Shown: one piece after another, positions 14,907 through 24,783 of the stretch
How positions within the stretch are numbered: position 1 is the first letter of the stretch
How the letters are laid out: each line of letters starts with the position of its first letter
Source: Stutzerimonas kunmingensis
GTDB taxonomy: Bacteria; Pseudomonadota; Gammaproteobacteria; Pseudomonadales; Pseudomonadaceae
Assembly: GCF_014764705.1 (NCBI RefSeq)
Contig: NZ_JACXXG010000002.1
Location: 1-64,000 of the forward strand
Length of the DNA stretch: 64,000 bases
Reading direction: 5' to 3'
Notes under the pieces: generated by a model
The model's database searches: none
Seen by the model: only the letters and a program-made list of their open reading frames with translations
What the model was told of the DNA's origin: nothing
Position numbers and translations under genes: made by a program

Positions 14907-17468
14907 TCACCGCTGGTCGCTATCCGCCAGCATGTCGCGTACGCGCTTGGCCAGCGCATCGAGGTTGAACGGCTTGCTGATCATGTCCATGCCCGGTTCG
15001 AGGAAGTCCGCGCTGGCGGCCTGCTTGGCATAGCCGGTCATGAACAGCACCGGCAGATCGGGACGATGCTGGCGCGCGACATCCGCCAGTTGCCGGCCGT
15101 TCATGCCGGGCAGTCCGACGTCGGTGACCAGCATGTCGATGGTGGGCGTGCTCTCAAGCAGGCGGATCGCCGCATTGCCCTCGGCGGCTTCCAGCGTCTG
15201 ATAGCCGAGCATCTGTAGCACGTCGATGACTAGCAGGCGCACCGCCGGATCATCCTCGACCACCAGGACGGTTTCGCCTTGCTGGGCCTGAAGCGGGCCG
15301 TCGTCTTCGCCGGCTGGCGCGACGCTGACGCCTTGGTCCTCGAATACGGGAAGGTACAGGCTGACCTGGGTGCCTTCGCCCGGTTCGCTGGCGATCTGGA
15401 TATGGCCGCCGGCCTGCCGGGTGAAGCCGTAGACCATGGAAAGGCCGAGCCCGGTGCCCTGGCCGATGGGTTTGGTGGTGAAGAACGGTTCGAAGACGCT
15501 GGCCAGCACCTTGGGGCTCATGCCGCAGCCGCTGTCTGTCAGGCAGAGGATGACGTAGCGCCCGGCGGCCAGATCGCCCACATCGCCCTGCCTGTACAGT
15601 TCGACATTGCGAGTTTCCAGCAGCAGGGTGCCGCCGTCAGCCATGGCGTCGCGGGCGTTGATGACCAGGTTGAGCAGCGCGCTTTCCAGCTGGTTTTCGT
15701 CGCTGGAAACCGGCCACAGACCTTGCTGCAACTGATTGCGGATCTGGATATGGCGGCCCAGCGTGCGGCTGAGCAGGTCGTGCATCGATTCGATCAGCTG
15801 ATTGAGTTCGACGCGCTTGAGGTTCAGTGGCTGACGCCGGGCGAAGGCGAGCAGGCGGTGGGTCAATGCCGCGGCGCGATTGGCCGAGGTGACCGCGGCA
15901 TCGATGAAGCGCTGGGTTTCGCCGTGGCGGCCGGACTGGATGTAGCGCTGGATCAGGTCCAGGCCGCCGATGATGCCGGTCAGCATGTTGTTGAAGTCGT
16001 GGGCGATGCCGCCGGTCAGCTGGCCGACTGCTTCCATCTTCTGCGCCTGACGCAGCGCTTCCTGTGCCTGCTCGCGGCTGGCCATTTCCTTGAGCAGGCG
16101 TTCGTAGACTTCCGCCAGGGCCTGAGTGCGCTCCTGAATACGGCTTTCCAGTGTCTCGTTGAGTTCGCGCAGCGCCTGTTCGGCGCGCCAGCGCTCGGTG
16201 ACATCCAGCGCCATGACGAAGAAGCCGAGCACGTTGCCCTGGCCGTCACGGCGCGGCAGGTAGTGCACCAGCATGCGTCGGGGCTGGCCGTCACGGTGCG
16301 GGCTATGGGCCTCGAAGGTCACGTCGCGGCCGGCGAGGGCATCACGGATGCTTGTCTGGCGCTCGGCATAGCCACGTTCACCGAGCACTTCGCGGGCAGT
16401 CTTGCCCAGCAGCCATTCGGTCGAGTGGCCGAACCAGTCGGAGTAGTAGCGGTTGTTGAAGCGAAAACGTTCCTCGGCGTCGACGTAGCCGATGAGCACC
16501 GGCAGTGCGTCGGTGACCATCTTCAACTCGGCTTCGCTCTGGCGCAGGGCATCTTCGCTGGCCTGCTGTCCGGTGATGTTCATCACTGCGCCGGGGAAGC
16601 GCTGTGGCCAGCCCTGCTCGTCGCAATGGCAGCGCCCGCGCGCCAGCGCCCAACGGGTGACGCCGTCGTCGCTGCGCAGCCTGTAGCGCTCGTCGAGCGT
16701 ACCGCGCTCGACGATGCAGCGCTCCAGCGCGGCGCGCAGGCGTGGCACGTCGTCGGGATGGACATGATCGAAAAAGGCTTCGCTGCTCAGGCCGTTCGGC
16801 CCGGACTGGGCCACCGGCAGGATGCGGGAAAGCTCAGCTCCCGCCGGAATCTCGCTGGCCTGGATGGCCCAGTCCCAGATGCCGATCAGATCGCTGGCCT
16901 CGAGCGCCAGTTGCAGGCGCTGTTCGCTGGCGCGGTGCACCTCGGCGCTGAGTTTGTAGTGCAGGGCGGTCTGCGACAGGCGGGTTTCGGTGCGCACGCG
17001 TTCGCTGGTCTCGCTGAGGCACAGCAGCAGACCGCCGATGCCGTGCGAGGCGTTGCGAATGGGGCTCAGGGCGAGGTCGAACCAGGCTTCCACCGGAGCG
17101 CCATCGCGTTCGATGACCAGTTGCTGATTGCGCAGTACCCGTGGCTCACCGCGGCGGGCGGTGTCGCAGGCCGGCTCCAGCAGGGCCCAGGTCGCGCCCC
17201 AGCGGTGGCAAGCGGGCTGGCCGAGTTCGGCCGGGTGGCGATCGCCGATCAGTGCGGCGTGGGCGTCGTTGTACAACTGCAGCGCCTGGTCGCCCCAAAG
17301 GATGCACATCGGCAGGGGCGCTTCGAGAATGGTGTCCAGCAGCAGCCGTAGCGAAGCCGGCCAGGCGTCAGGAGTTCCGAGCGCAGTCGCACCCCAGTCA
17401 TGCCGGCGGATTCGCTCACTCATCTCGCTGTGACTATGGGGCCAGAATTCGGCGCCTACTGCTGCCAT
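14907..17468 (-). CDS. PAS hybrid histidine kinase with C-terminal receiver
   Basis: An 853-residue soluble hybrid kinase. An N-terminal PAS-like sensor region (about 20-165) is followed by two further PAS/PAC modules (about 185-310 and 315-430), a coiled linker, a kinase core with H-box [14 protein letters not shown] (around 493), HATPase motifs ([21 protein letters not shown]) and a receiver ([13 protein letters not shown], acceptor Asp in [19 protein letters not shown]). No membrane segment is seen, so the signal is cytoplasmic or the ligand diffuses in. It has no adjacent response regulator. Kinase core and receiver closely resemble those of the stressosome hybrid kinase at 1528-3477, so the two may share a phosphotransfer partner. 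Signal unknown. Confidence 0.9.
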   Translation of the reverse strand: MAAVGAEFWPHSHSEMSERIRRHDWGATALGTPDAWPASLRLLLDTILEAPLPMCILWGDQALQLYNDAHAALIGDRHPAELGQPACHRWGATWALLEPACDTARRGEPRVLRNQQLVIERDGAPVEAWFDLALSPIRNASHGIGGLLLCLSETSERVRTETRLSQTALHYKLSAEVHRASEQRLQLALEASDLIGIWDWAIQASEIPAGAELSRILPVAQSGPNGLSSEAFFDHVHPDDVPRLRAALERCIVERGTLDERYRLRSDDGVTRWALARGRCHCDEQGWPQRFPGAVMNITGQQASEDALRQSEAELKMVTDALPVLIGYVDAEERFRFNNRYYSDWFGHSTEWLLGKTAREVLGERGYAERQTSIRDALAGRDVTFEAHSPHRDGQPRRMLVHYLPRRDGQGNVLGFFVMALDVTERWRAEQALRELNETLESRIQERTQALAEVYERLLKEMASREQAQEALRQAQKMEAVGQLTGGIAHDFNNMLTGIIGGLDLIQRYIQSGRHGETQRFIDAAVTSANRAAALTHRLLAFARRQPLNLKRVELNQLIESMHDLLSRTLGRHIQIRNQLQQGLWPVSSDENQLESALLNLVINARDAMADGGTLLLETRNVELYRQGDVGDLAAGRYVILCLTDSGCGMSPKVLASVFEPFFTTKPIGQGTGLGLSMVYGFTRQAGGHIQIASEPGEGTQVSLYLPVFEDQGVSVAPAGEDDGPLQAQQGETVLVVEDDPAVRLLVIDVLQMLGYQTLEAAEGNAAIRLLESTPTIDMLVTDVGLPGMNGRQLADVARQHRPDLPVLFMTGYAKQAASADFLEPGMDMISKPFNLDALAKRVRDMLADSDQR

Positions 17469-17637
17469 GTTGCTTCCTATCGATCATCCGTGGGCGAACT
17501 ACGAGCGGCAGGGCATGTGCTTCGCACCGCTGCGCTGTTTCGATGCGTGCCGGCCCGGGCTCGTCCTGAGCCGGTTCCCGCCGACGGCAACTGTTGCGTA
17601 GTGTAAAGCTTCCGGCTGCCGAAGGCAGCGCCAGCCG

Positions 17638-18318
17638 TCACGCTGGACCGCCGTGCAGGCTGCGGATCAGGTCGAGGTAATCGTCAACCGCGGCGAATTC
17701 CTCGGTGTCCTTCGGTGCGCTGCGACTGTCCGGCTCGCGCACCGCCAGCAGATGCGCGATGCCGAAGCGCTGCGCACTACGCAGGATCGGCAGGCTATCG
17801 TCGATGAACAGTGCACGTGCGGGCTCGAACTCCAGATCCTGGCGCAGTGCGTGCCAGAACTGCGGCTCCTCCTTCGGATAGCCGTAGTCGTGGGAGCTGA
17901 TCAGGCGGTCGAACCAGGGCGCCAGTTCGATCTTCTCCAGCTTCAGCGACAACGAGTCGCGGTGCGCATTGGTGATCAGCACCACGCGCTTGCCGGTCTG
18001 GCGCAACGCGGCGAGAAATTCGTCGGCATTTGGTCGAAGGGCGATCAGCTCGGCGATCTCGCGTTTCATGTCGCGGATCGGCAGGTTGAGTTCGCGGGTC
18101 CAGTAGTCCAGGCAATACCAGGTGAGTTTGCCGACGTGCTCGTTGAACAGTGGTGCCAGTTCCAGCTCGGCCATGGCGCGGCTGATGCCGTGCAGCTCGG
18201 CGTAGCGTTGCGGCAGCAGTTCGAGCCAGAAATGATTGTCGAAATGGAGATCCAGCAGCGTGCCGTCCATGTCGAGCAGGACGGTATCGATGTCGGACCA
18301 GGGCAGGTTGGCGGTCAT
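17638..18318 (-). CDS. yrfG: GMP/IMP nucleotidase, HAD superfamily (YrfG)
   Basis: A 226-residue HAD phosphatase. The motif DTVLLDMDGTLLDLHFDN (around 10-28) carries the nucleophile and acid/base aspartates; motif II is LITNAH and motif III/IV is around KEEPQFW and FIDDS. YrfG proteins dephosphorylate purine nucleoside monophosphates. It is divergent from nudE, with about 119 nt between the start codons, the same neighbours as in other pseudomonads. Substrate assignment follows the family. The 169 nt on its far side (17469-17637) contain nothing visible. Confidence 0.88.
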   Translation of the reverse strand: MTANLPWSDIDTVLLDMDGTLLDLHFDNHFWLELLPQRYAELHGISRAMAELELAPLFNEHVGKLTWYCLDYWTRELNLPIRDMKREIAELIALRPNADEFLAALRQTGKRVVLITNAHRDSLSLKLEKIELAPWFDRLISSHDYGYPKEEPQFWHALRQDLEFEPARALFIDDSLPILRSAQRFGIAHLLAVREPDSRSAPKDTEEFAAVDDYLDLIRSLHGGPA

Positions 18319-18437
18319 GTGCGGGCTCGCGTCAGCGGTGTATGGACGGGACGGCGTCGGTCAGCTGGTCGCAAAGCACTCACGGCCAGCGCAAAAAGCC
18401 GGGTTATGATAGCCGCTCGCGTTTCCAGGAGTTTCCC

Positions 18438-19004
18438 ATGCGCCAGAAACCCACCGTGCTAGCCCGTGAGATCGTCGCCAGCAGCCGACTGTTCCGTGTC
18501 GAGGAGCTGCAGCTGCGTTTTTCCAATGGTGTCGAGCGCACCTATGAACGCCTGGTCGGCAAGGGCAGCGGTTACGGCGCGGTGATGATCGTGGCGCTGG
18601 CCGATGCGGAGAACGCACTGCTGGTCGAGGAATATTGCGGCGGCACCGACACCTATGAGCTGTCGCTGCCCAAGGGCCTGATCGAGCCGGGTGAAGACGT
18701 ACTCGAAGCGGCCAACCGCGAACTCAAGGAGGAGGCTGGCTTCGGCGCGCGCCGCCTGGAGCTGCTCACCGAGCTGTCGTTGTCGCCCGGTTACATGAGC
18801 CAGAAGATTCAGGTGGTGCTGGCGCGCGATCTGTATCCGGAGCAGCTGCCCGGCGACGAGCCGGAGCCGATGCGGCTCGACAAGGTCAACCTGCACGAAC
18901 TGTCCAGTCTGGTGCAGCATCCGCAGTTCAGCGAGGGGCGCGCATTGGCCGCGTTGTACCTGGCCAAGGATCTGTTGACCCAGCGCGGAGAGTTCGGCCA
19001 ATGA
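18438..19004 (+). CDS. nudE: ADP compounds hydrolase NudE (Nudix)
   Basis: A 188-residue Nudix hydrolase. The Nudix box is complete: GLIEPGEDVLEAANRELKEE followed by AGF (about residues 76-98). NudE cleaves ADP-ribose, Ap3A, NADH and related dinucleotides. ATG at 18438 has CAGGAG upstream; the frame is open further upstream without similarity. It overlaps cysQ by 4 nt (ATGA), so the two are translationally coupled. Confidence 0.93.
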   Translation: MRQKPTVLAREIVASSRLFRVEELQLRFSNGVERTYERLVGKGSGYGAVMIVALADAENALLVEEYCGGTDTYELSLPKGLIEPGEDVLEAANRELKEEAGFGARRLELLTELSLSPGYMSQKIQVVLARDLYPEQLPGDEPEPMRLDKVNLHELSSLVQHPQFSEGRALAALYLAKDLLTQRGEFGQ

Positions 19005-19819
19005 GTCATCCCTATCTGTCGTCGGTCATCGATCTGGTGCGTCAGGCGGGCGAGGCGATCCTGCCGCACTGGCGCAGCGAGCTGGATGTCCAGAACAAGA
19101 CCGACGAATCGCCGGTGACCGTCGCCGATATGGCTGCGCATCAGGTGTTGCTGGACGGCCTGCTGGCGCTGGATAGCGCCATCCCGGTGCTGTCCGAGGA
19201 GGATTGCGAGGTGCCGCTGAGCGAGCGCGCCGGCTGGACGCGCTGGTGGCTGGTTGACCCGCTGGATGGCACCAAGGAATTCATCGCCGGCAGCGAGGAG
19301 TTCACGGTCAACGTCGCGCTGATCGAGGCGGGCAAGGTGCGCTTCGGCGTGGTCGGCCTTCCGGCATCCGGACGCTGTTACTACGGCGGCGAGGATTTCG
19401 GCGCCTGGCGCAGCGAAGTGTCCGGCGCGACTCAGCCGCTGCGCGTGCGCCAGGAGCCGGAGGAAGCGTTTACCGTGGTCGCCAGCCGGCGCCACAGCAG
19501 TCCGGCGCAGGAGCAGCTGTTGAGTCGTCTGGGCGAACGTTTCGGTGAGCTGGCGCTGGCGAATGTCGGCAGTTCGCTGAAATTCTGCCTGCTGGCCGAA
19601 GGTGCTGCGGATTGCTACCCGCGCCTGGCGCCGACCTCGCAGTGGGATACCGCTGCCGCGCAGGGGGTGCTGGAAGGTGCCGGTGGCGAGGTGCTGGATG
19701 TCAGTGGTGCGGCGCTGCGCTATGACGCGCGGGAAAGCTATCTGAACCCATCTTTCCTGGCCCTGCCCAGAGGCGTCGACTGGCGCGACTGGCTGATCGA
19801 ACTGGCCAATCGCGAGTAA
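19001..19819 (+). CDS. cysQ: 3'(2'),5'-bisphosphate nucleotidase CysQ
   Basis: A 272-residue inositol-monophosphatase-fold enzyme. Metal-binding motifs are present: LSEED (around 63-68) and the WWLVDPLDGTKEF box (around 82-94), with WDTAAAQGVLEGAGG (around 214) completing the site. CysQ removes the 3' phosphate from PAP, a product of sulfate assimilation. It is coupled to nudE by an ATGA overlap, consistent with both clearing toxic nucleotide by-products. Confidence 0.93.
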   Translation: MSHPYLSSVIDLVRQAGEAILPHWRSELDVQNKTDESPVTVADMAAHQVLLDGLLALDSAIPVLSEEDCEVPLSERAGWTRWWLVDPLDGTKEFIAGSEEFTVNVALIEAGKVRFGVVGLPASGRCYYGGEDFGAWRSEVSGATQPLRVRQEPEEAFTVVASRRHSSPAQEQLLSRLGERFGELALANVGSSLKFCLLAEGAADCYPRLAPTSQWDTAAAQGVLEGAGGEVLDVSGAALRYDARESYLNPSFLALPRGVDWRDWLIELANRE

Positions 19820-19895
19820 CCCGGCGCGCCTGCCTGGAGCGGGCATTGCGCCGATTGAGCAAGCCGTCGCAGATGCGTGCAATGTAATCCTTCGC

Positions 19896-20348
19896 TTATT
19901 TGTGCAGCACGAACTGCCCGGTGAAGCGCACCGCGTCACGGCCGTCGGCCGCCAGGATGCGGCTTTTCAGCTCCAGCCGCGAACGGCCACGGCGACGATA
20001 GATCGATTCGAAGCGCTCCCAGGCCTCGGGGCTCGGCGCTGAACAGATGGCGATTGCATCGTCCACCACCGGCAGCGGGTACTCGATCTGCCCTTCGTGG
20101 ATGACGATGTGCCCATCCTCGATGCCCGCCTCGCGCAGCCGCAGATGCAGCCAGCCCCAGCCTGCCAGCACCGAAGCGCAATACAGACTGCCGCCGAACA
20201 TACTGCTCTTGTGGTTGATGTTCGGCTGCAGCGGTACCTGCAGGCGCAACTCGTGGTTTTCCCACTGCTCGACGCGCAGCCCGAGCGAGCGGGTCAGCGG
20301 AATGTCGTGATGGAGGATGGCTTCCAGGTAGCGGCTATCGCGGCTCAT
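19896..20348 (-). CDS. YiiD C-terminal-type thioesterase
   Basis: A 150-residue hot-dog protein of the family found as the C-terminal domain of YiiD. Visible motifs are NINHKSSMFGGSLYCASVLAGWG (about 44-66), containing the conserved N-H-K...FGGS segment, and the acidic IHEGQIEYPLP. A thioesterase activity is presumed from the fold; the substrate is unknown. ATG at 20348 was chosen because the family starts shortly before the LEAILHHDIPLT segment; the upstream extension of 21 residues does not look like protein. Stand-alone gene, converging with cysQ. Confidence 0.85.
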   Translation of the reverse strand: MSRDSRYLEAILHHDIPLTRSLGLRVEQWENHELRLQVPLQPNINHKSSMFGGSLYCASVLAGWGWLHLRLREAGIEDGHIVIHEGQIEYPLPVVDDAIAICSAPSPEAWERFESIYRRRGRSRLELKSRILAADGRDAVRFTGQFVLHK

Positions 20349-20530
20349 GCCGGGGAGGTTCCTAAACGTTACGAAGATACAGACAGACGCCAAGCATGAC
20401 TCCTGAGTCACGCTTTGGCCAGTCCGTTCAGGCTATCCGTGGCGACGAATCCGGGCACGCCGCGCTGCTGTCTGCGGTGTTCCGCATCGGTGCTGGCGGG
20501 TGCAGCGGCGATGTTCGATGGTGCGCCGCG

Positions 20531-20932
20531 TCAGCCGGCGGTTTTGCTTCGGTAGGCGCAATAACCTGGGCGCGGGCCGATACGCGGGTGGTTGCGGCAG
20601 GTGTCCGGGCGCTTGGCATAGACCGTGCAGAGCCGGGTCTTGCGGTCCAGATAGAGACAGTCGCCATTGGCCAGGCGGGTCAGCGTGAAGATCTCGTGCT
20701 TGTGATTGAAGTGCTCGACGATGCCCGCCTTGCTCAGGCGCTTGGCGATGTTCTTCGCCGGCTCGTCGCGCTCGAAGGCATCGACCAGCTCCAGCCGGAT
20801 CAGGTCGTCGATGCGTACCTCCACCGGCAGGGTGCAGCAGGTCGCATGGCAGTCGCGGCACAGGCCGGCGCTGTAGCGTACCCAGGTTTCCAGGCGTTCC
20901 GGGTCGGCGGAGGCGATCAATCTTGTCTTCAC
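20531..20932 (-). CDS. YkgJ-type cysteine-cluster protein
   Basis: About 133 residues with the cysteine pattern of the YkgJ/UPF0153 family: CRDCHATCC (around 24-32) and CLYLDRKTRLCTVYAKRPDT followed by CRNHP (around 91-117). These cysteines probably bind a metal ion or Fe-S cluster. No biochemical role is established. The start is a GTG at 20932, since no ATG exists in the right region; an upstream extension is possible but lacks similarity. Divergent from glgP. Confidence 0.8.
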   Translation of the reverse strand: MKTRLIASADPERLETWVRYSAGLCRDCHATCCTLPVEVRIDDLIRLELVDAFERDEPAKNIAKRLSKAGIVEHFNHKHEIFTLTRLANGDCLYLDRKTRLCTVYAKRPDTCRNHPRIGPRPGYCAYRSKTAG

Positions 20933-21085
20933 GGGCAGTCTTCGGTGCGTTCGGGCGCGCGGATCATAACGAGTCGCGCGGCGATTACCAGCGTCTTCCG
21001 ACGGCGGCGACCGGACGGGCGGTAGCGCAGATGTAAAGGAAACCTGCAACGCTTTTTCTGGAATGTCGAATGGAGGTGAACGGGC

Positions 21086-21139
21086 ATGGCTGCCGCGAGT
21101 CCCTCTTGTGTGTCTTCGCTAACCGAGGTCTGTCCATGA
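21086..21139 (+). CDS. Putative 17-residue leader peptide coupled to glgP
   Basis: ATG at 21086 is preceded at ideal distance by GGAGGTGA (21071-21078), the best ribosome site near the glgP start. The frame runs 17 codons (MAAASPSCVSSLTEVCP) and its TGA overlaps the glgP ATG as ATGA. The layout suggests translational coupling of glgP to a short upstream ORF. An alternative is that glgP itself starts at the in-frame ATG at 21070, with this ORF accidental. No attenuator hairpins were identified. Confidence 0.4.
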   Translation: MAAASPSCVSSLTEVCP

Positions 21140-23586
21140 CGCAGGAAACAGCCATTGCCACCGCTGAAGAAATTGCCGCTTTCCGTGAGCGAGTGTTGCG
21201 CAAGCTCACCTACTCGGTTGGCAAGGATCCGGAGAACGCCTCCGATTACGACTGGTTCCATGCGGTAGCCTTGGCTACTCGCGACAGCACCATCGACCGC
21301 TGGATGGATTGCACGCGCGAGGCTTACACCAGCGGGCAGAAGCGGGTTTATTACCTCTCTCTGGAGTTTCTCATCGGCCGCCTGCTGGTCGACAGCCTGA
21401 GCAACCTCGGCCTGTTCGACGTGGCGCGTGAAGCGCTCGCCGGGCTCGACGTGGATATCGAACGCATCCGCCTGCTGGAGCCTGACGCGGCGCTCGGCAA
21501 TGGCGGCCTCGGCCGGCTCGCGGCCTGCTTCATGGAGAGCATGGCGACCCTCGGCGTGGTCTCCCATGGTTACGGCATCCGTTATGACCACGGCCTGTTC
21601 CGCCAGGCCATCGTCGATGGCTGGCAACACGAGCAGACCGAGACCTGGCTGGATTTCGGCAACCCCTGGGAGTTCGAGCGCTCCGAGGTGAAGTATCTGA
21701 TCGGCTTCGGCGGCAGCGTCACGGCGGCCACCAACGAGAAAGGCGAGGTCCAGCACTTCTGGCACTGGGCCGAAGGGGTACGGGCGATCGCCTATGACAC
21801 CCCCATCGTCGGTTGGCGCGGCGCCGGGGTGAACACGCTGCGCCTCTGGCGTGCGCGACCCGAGGCGGATTTCCATCTGGCGCGCTTCAACGCCGGTGAC
21901 CATATCGGTGCAGCGGCCGAAGAGGCCCGCGCCGAAAGCATTTCACGGGTGCTCTATCCGGCCGATAGCACCGAGGCCGGGCAGGAGTTGCGCCTGCGCC
22001 AAGAGTATTTCTTCGTCGCCGCCTCGCTGCAGGACCTGCTGCGTCGCCACATCAAGCAGCGCGGTTCGCTGGACAGCCTGCCCGACTACACCGCCATCCA
22101 GCTCAACGACACCCACCCGGCGATTGCCGTGGCCGAGCTGATGCGCCTGCTGGTCGACGTGCACAGCTACGAGTGGCAGCACGCCTGGCGGCTGACGACG
22201 GCCACGCTGTCCTACACCAACCACACGCTGCTGCCCGAAGCGCTGGAAACCTGGCCGGTGGGCCTGATGGAGCGCCTGCTGCCGCGGCACATGCAGATCA
22301 TCTACCTGATCAACGCCTACCATCTCGACCAGCTGCGCGAGCGCGGCGTCCACGATGCCGAGCTGCTGCGCTCGGTATCGCTGATCGAGGAAGATCACGG
22401 TCGCCGGGTGCGCATGGGCAATCTGGCCTTCCTCGGTTCGCACAGCACCAATGGCGTATCCGGGCTGCACACCCAGCTGATGCGCAAGACCGTGTTCACC
22501 GATCTGCACAGCCTTTACCCGCAGCGGATCAACAGCAAGACCAACGGTATTACCTTCCGCCGCTGGCTCTACCAGGCCAATCCGCAGCTGACCCAGTTGC
22601 TGGTGGAGCATGTCGGCGAGGAGGTGCTCGATGAGCCGGAAACCCGCCTGCGCGAGCTCGAACCCTTTGCCGAACAGGCCGCGTTCCGCCAGCGCTTCGC
22701 CGAACAGCGGCTGGCCAACAAGCGTCATCTGGCTAATGTGATCCAGGAGCGGCTGGGCATCAGCGTCGACCCGACCGCGCTATTCGACGTGCACGTCAAA
22801 CGCATCCACGAGTACAAGCGCCAGTTGCTCAACCTGCTGCACACCGTCGCGTTGTACCAGGCGATTCGCTCCGATCCGGGCGGCAACTGGGTGCCGCGGG
22901 TGAAGATCTTCGCCGGCAAGGCGGCGGCGAGCTATCACCAGGCCAAGCTGATCATCAAGCTGACCAACGACATCGCCAATACCATCAATGCCGACCCCAC
23001 CGTGCGCGGCCTGCTCAAGGTGGTGTTCCTGCCCAACTACAACGTCAGTCTGGCCGAGGACATCATCCCGGCGGCGGACCTGTCGGAGCAGATTTCCACC
23101 GCCGGCCTGGAGGCTTCGGGTACCAGCAACATGAAGTTCGCCCTCAACGGGGCGCTGACCATCGGCACCCTGGACGGCGCCAATGTGGAGATGAGCGAGC
23201 AGATCGGCCTTGAACACATGTTCATCTTCGGCCTTACCGCGCAGCAGGTGAATGTGCGCAAGCAGGCCAACGAGTACAACGCCGAAGCCATCATCGGCGC
23301 TTCGCCGCGGCTCAGCGAAGTGCTCTCGGCGATTCGTGGCGGTGCCTTCTCGCCGGGTGATCCGGGCCGCTACACCGGGCTGGTGGATGGCATCAGCTGG
23401 CACGACACCTTCATGGTCTGCGCCGATTTCGAGGCTTACTGGCAGGCGCAGCTGGATGTCGAGGAGTGCTGGCGTGATCCGGCACGCTGGTGGCGTTCCT
23501 CTGTGCTGAACACCGCCCGCACCGGCTGGTTCTCGTCGGACCGCACCATTCGCGAGTACGCCCGGGAGATCTGGAAAGTGCTGTGA
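21136..23586 (+). CDS. glgP: Glycogen/starch phosphorylase
   Basis: An 816-residue family-35 glycosyltransferase that releases glucose-1-phosphate from alpha-1,4-glucans. Hallmarks are LEFLIGRLLVDSLSNLGL (about 75-92), ALGNGGLGRLAACFMESMAT (about 120-140), HVKRIHEYKRQLLN (about 555) and the pyridoxal-phosphate site EASGTSNMKFALNGALTIGT (about 657-676), whose Lys binds the cofactor. ATG at 21136 matches family length and has GAGG 8 nt upstream; a longer form from 21070 cannot be excluded. No other glycogen genes are in the window; fbp, a gluconeogenic enzyme, follows after 183 nt and has its own leader region. Confidence 0.95.
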   Translation: MTQETAIATAEEIAAFRERVLRKLTYSVGKDPENASDYDWFHAVALATRDSTIDRWMDCTREAYTSGQKRVYYLSLEFLIGRLLVDSLSNLGLFDVAREALAGLDVDIERIRLLEPDAALGNGGLGRLAACFMESMATLGVVSHGYGIRYDHGLFRQAIVDGWQHEQTETWLDFGNPWEFERSEVKYLIGFGGSVTAATNEKGEVQHFWHWAEGVRAIAYDTPIVGWRGAGVNTLRLWRARPEADFHLARFNAGDHIGAAAEEARAESISRVLYPADSTEAGQELRLRQEYFFVAASLQDLLRRHIKQRGSLDSLPDYTAIQLNDTHPAIAVAELMRLLVDVHSYEWQHAWRLTTATLSYTNHTLLPEALETWPVGLMERLLPRHMQIIYLINAYHLDQLRERGVHDAELLRSVSLIEEDHGRRVRMGNLAFLGSHSTNGVSGLHTQLMRKTVFTDLHSLYPQRINSKTNGITFRRWLYQANPQLTQLLVEHVGEEVLDEPETRLRELEPFAEQAAFRQRFAEQRLANKRHLANVIQERLGISVDPTALFDVHVKRIHEYKRQLLNLLHTVALYQAIRSDPGGNWVPRVKIFAGKAAASYHQAKLIIKLTNDIANTINADPTVRGLLKVVFLPNYNVSLAEDIIPAADLSEQISTAGLEASGTSNMKFALNGALTIGTLDGANVEMSEQIGLEHMFIFGLTAQQVNVRKQANEYNAEAIIGASPRLSEVLSAIRGGAFSPGDPGRYTGLVDGISWHDTFMVCADFEAYWQAQLDVEECWRDPARWWRSSVLNTARTGWFSSDRTIREYAREIWKVL

Positions 23587-23769
23587 TGGCCGGCGCGCCG
23601 GAGGGTCATCCGCTGGCGCGCAGCCACAAATGGCGAGGGTTGCCGACCGTGCTGGCAATCTGGTCGCCGCTTCGCTGAACTCTGTAGGGGGCGGACCTGT
23701 CTGAGGGAAGTTAGTTTTCCTACGGCCTGCTAAACTGCGCGGGTTTATCCTTCCTCCGGAGTCATTTCC

Positions 23770-24780
23770 ATGTCACGCGTAACCCTCAGTCGCTACCTCA
23801 TCGAGCAGACTCGCAGTAACAACACGCCTGCTGATCTGCGCTTTCTCATCGAGGTCGTGGCACGAGCGTGCAAGGAAATCAGCCACGCGGTATCCAAGGG
23901 CGCCCTCGGTGGCGTACTGGGTAGCGCCGACAGCGAGAACATCCAGGGCGAAGTGCAGAAGAAGCTCGACGTGCTCTCCAACGAAATCCTGCTGGAGGCA
24001 AACGAGTGGGGCGGCCACCTGGCCGGCATGGCGTCCGAGGAAATGGACAACGCCTACCAGATTCCCGGCAAGTACCCGAAGGGTGCCTATCTGCTGGTCT
24101 TCGACCCGCTGGACGGCTCGAGCAATATCGACGTCAACGTCTCGGTCGGCACTATCTTCTCCGTGCTGCGCTGCCCGGATGCCTGTTTCAGTCAGAACGA
24201 CGCACTCGGCGAGGAAGCCTTCCTGCAGCCGGGGACCAAGCAGGTTGCCGCCGGCTACGCCATCTACGGCCCGCAGACCATGTTGATTCTGACTCTCGGC
24301 CACGGCGTGATGGGCTTCACCCTGGATCGTGAGCTGGGCAGCTTCGTGCTTACCCACGAGAACCTCAGCGTTCCGCAGAGCACCGCCGAATTCGCCATCA
24401 ACATGTCCAACCAGCGCCACTGGGAAGAGCCGGTGCAGCGCTATGTCGGCGAGCTGCTGGCCGGCAAGGACGGCCCGCTGGGCAAGAACTACAACATGCG
24501 CTGGATCGCCTCGATGGTGGCCGACGTGCATCGCATCCTCACCCGCGGCGGCCTGTTCATGTACCCGCGTGACAACCGCGACCCTTCCATGGCCGGCAAG
24601 CTGCGCCTGATGTACGAGGCCAACCCGATGGCGATGATCGTCGAGCAGGCCGGTGGCGCCGCCACCAACGGTACGCAGCGCATCCTGGAAATTCAGCCGG
24701 AGTCCCTGCACCAGCGCGTGCCGGTGTTCCTCGGTTCGAAGGAAGAAGTCGAGCGCGTCACCGGCTACCACCAGGGCTGA
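23770..24780 (+). CDS. fbp: Fructose-1,6-bisphosphatase, class I
   Basis: A 336-residue FBPase that removes the 1-phosphate of fructose-1,6-bisphosphate in gluconeogenesis. The metal-binding box [19 protein letters not shown] (about 113-131) and the active-site segment [15 protein letters not shown] (about 281-295) are intact. ATG at 23770 has CGGAG 8 nt upstream. Positions 23587-23769 hold its promoter and no visible gene. A DUF924 gene begins 3 nt after the stop, so the two are likely co-transcribed. Confidence 0.96.
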   Translation: MSRVTLSRYLIEQTRSNNTPADLRFLIEVVARACKEISHAVSKGALGGVLGSADSENIQGEVQKKLDVLSNEILLEANEWGGHLAGMASEEMDNAYQIPGKYPKGAYLLVFDPLDGSSNIDVNVSVGTIFSVLRCPDACFSQNDALGEEAFLQPGTKQVAAGYAIYGPQTMLILTLGHGVMGFTLDRELGSFVLTHENLSVPQSTAEFAINMSNQRHWEEPVQRYVGELLAGKDGPLGKNYNMRWIASMVADVHRILTRGGLFMYPRDNRDPSMAGKLRLMYEANPMAMIVEQAGGAATNGTQRILEIQPESLHQRVPVFLGSKEEVERVTGYHQG

Positions 24781-24783
24781 CCG

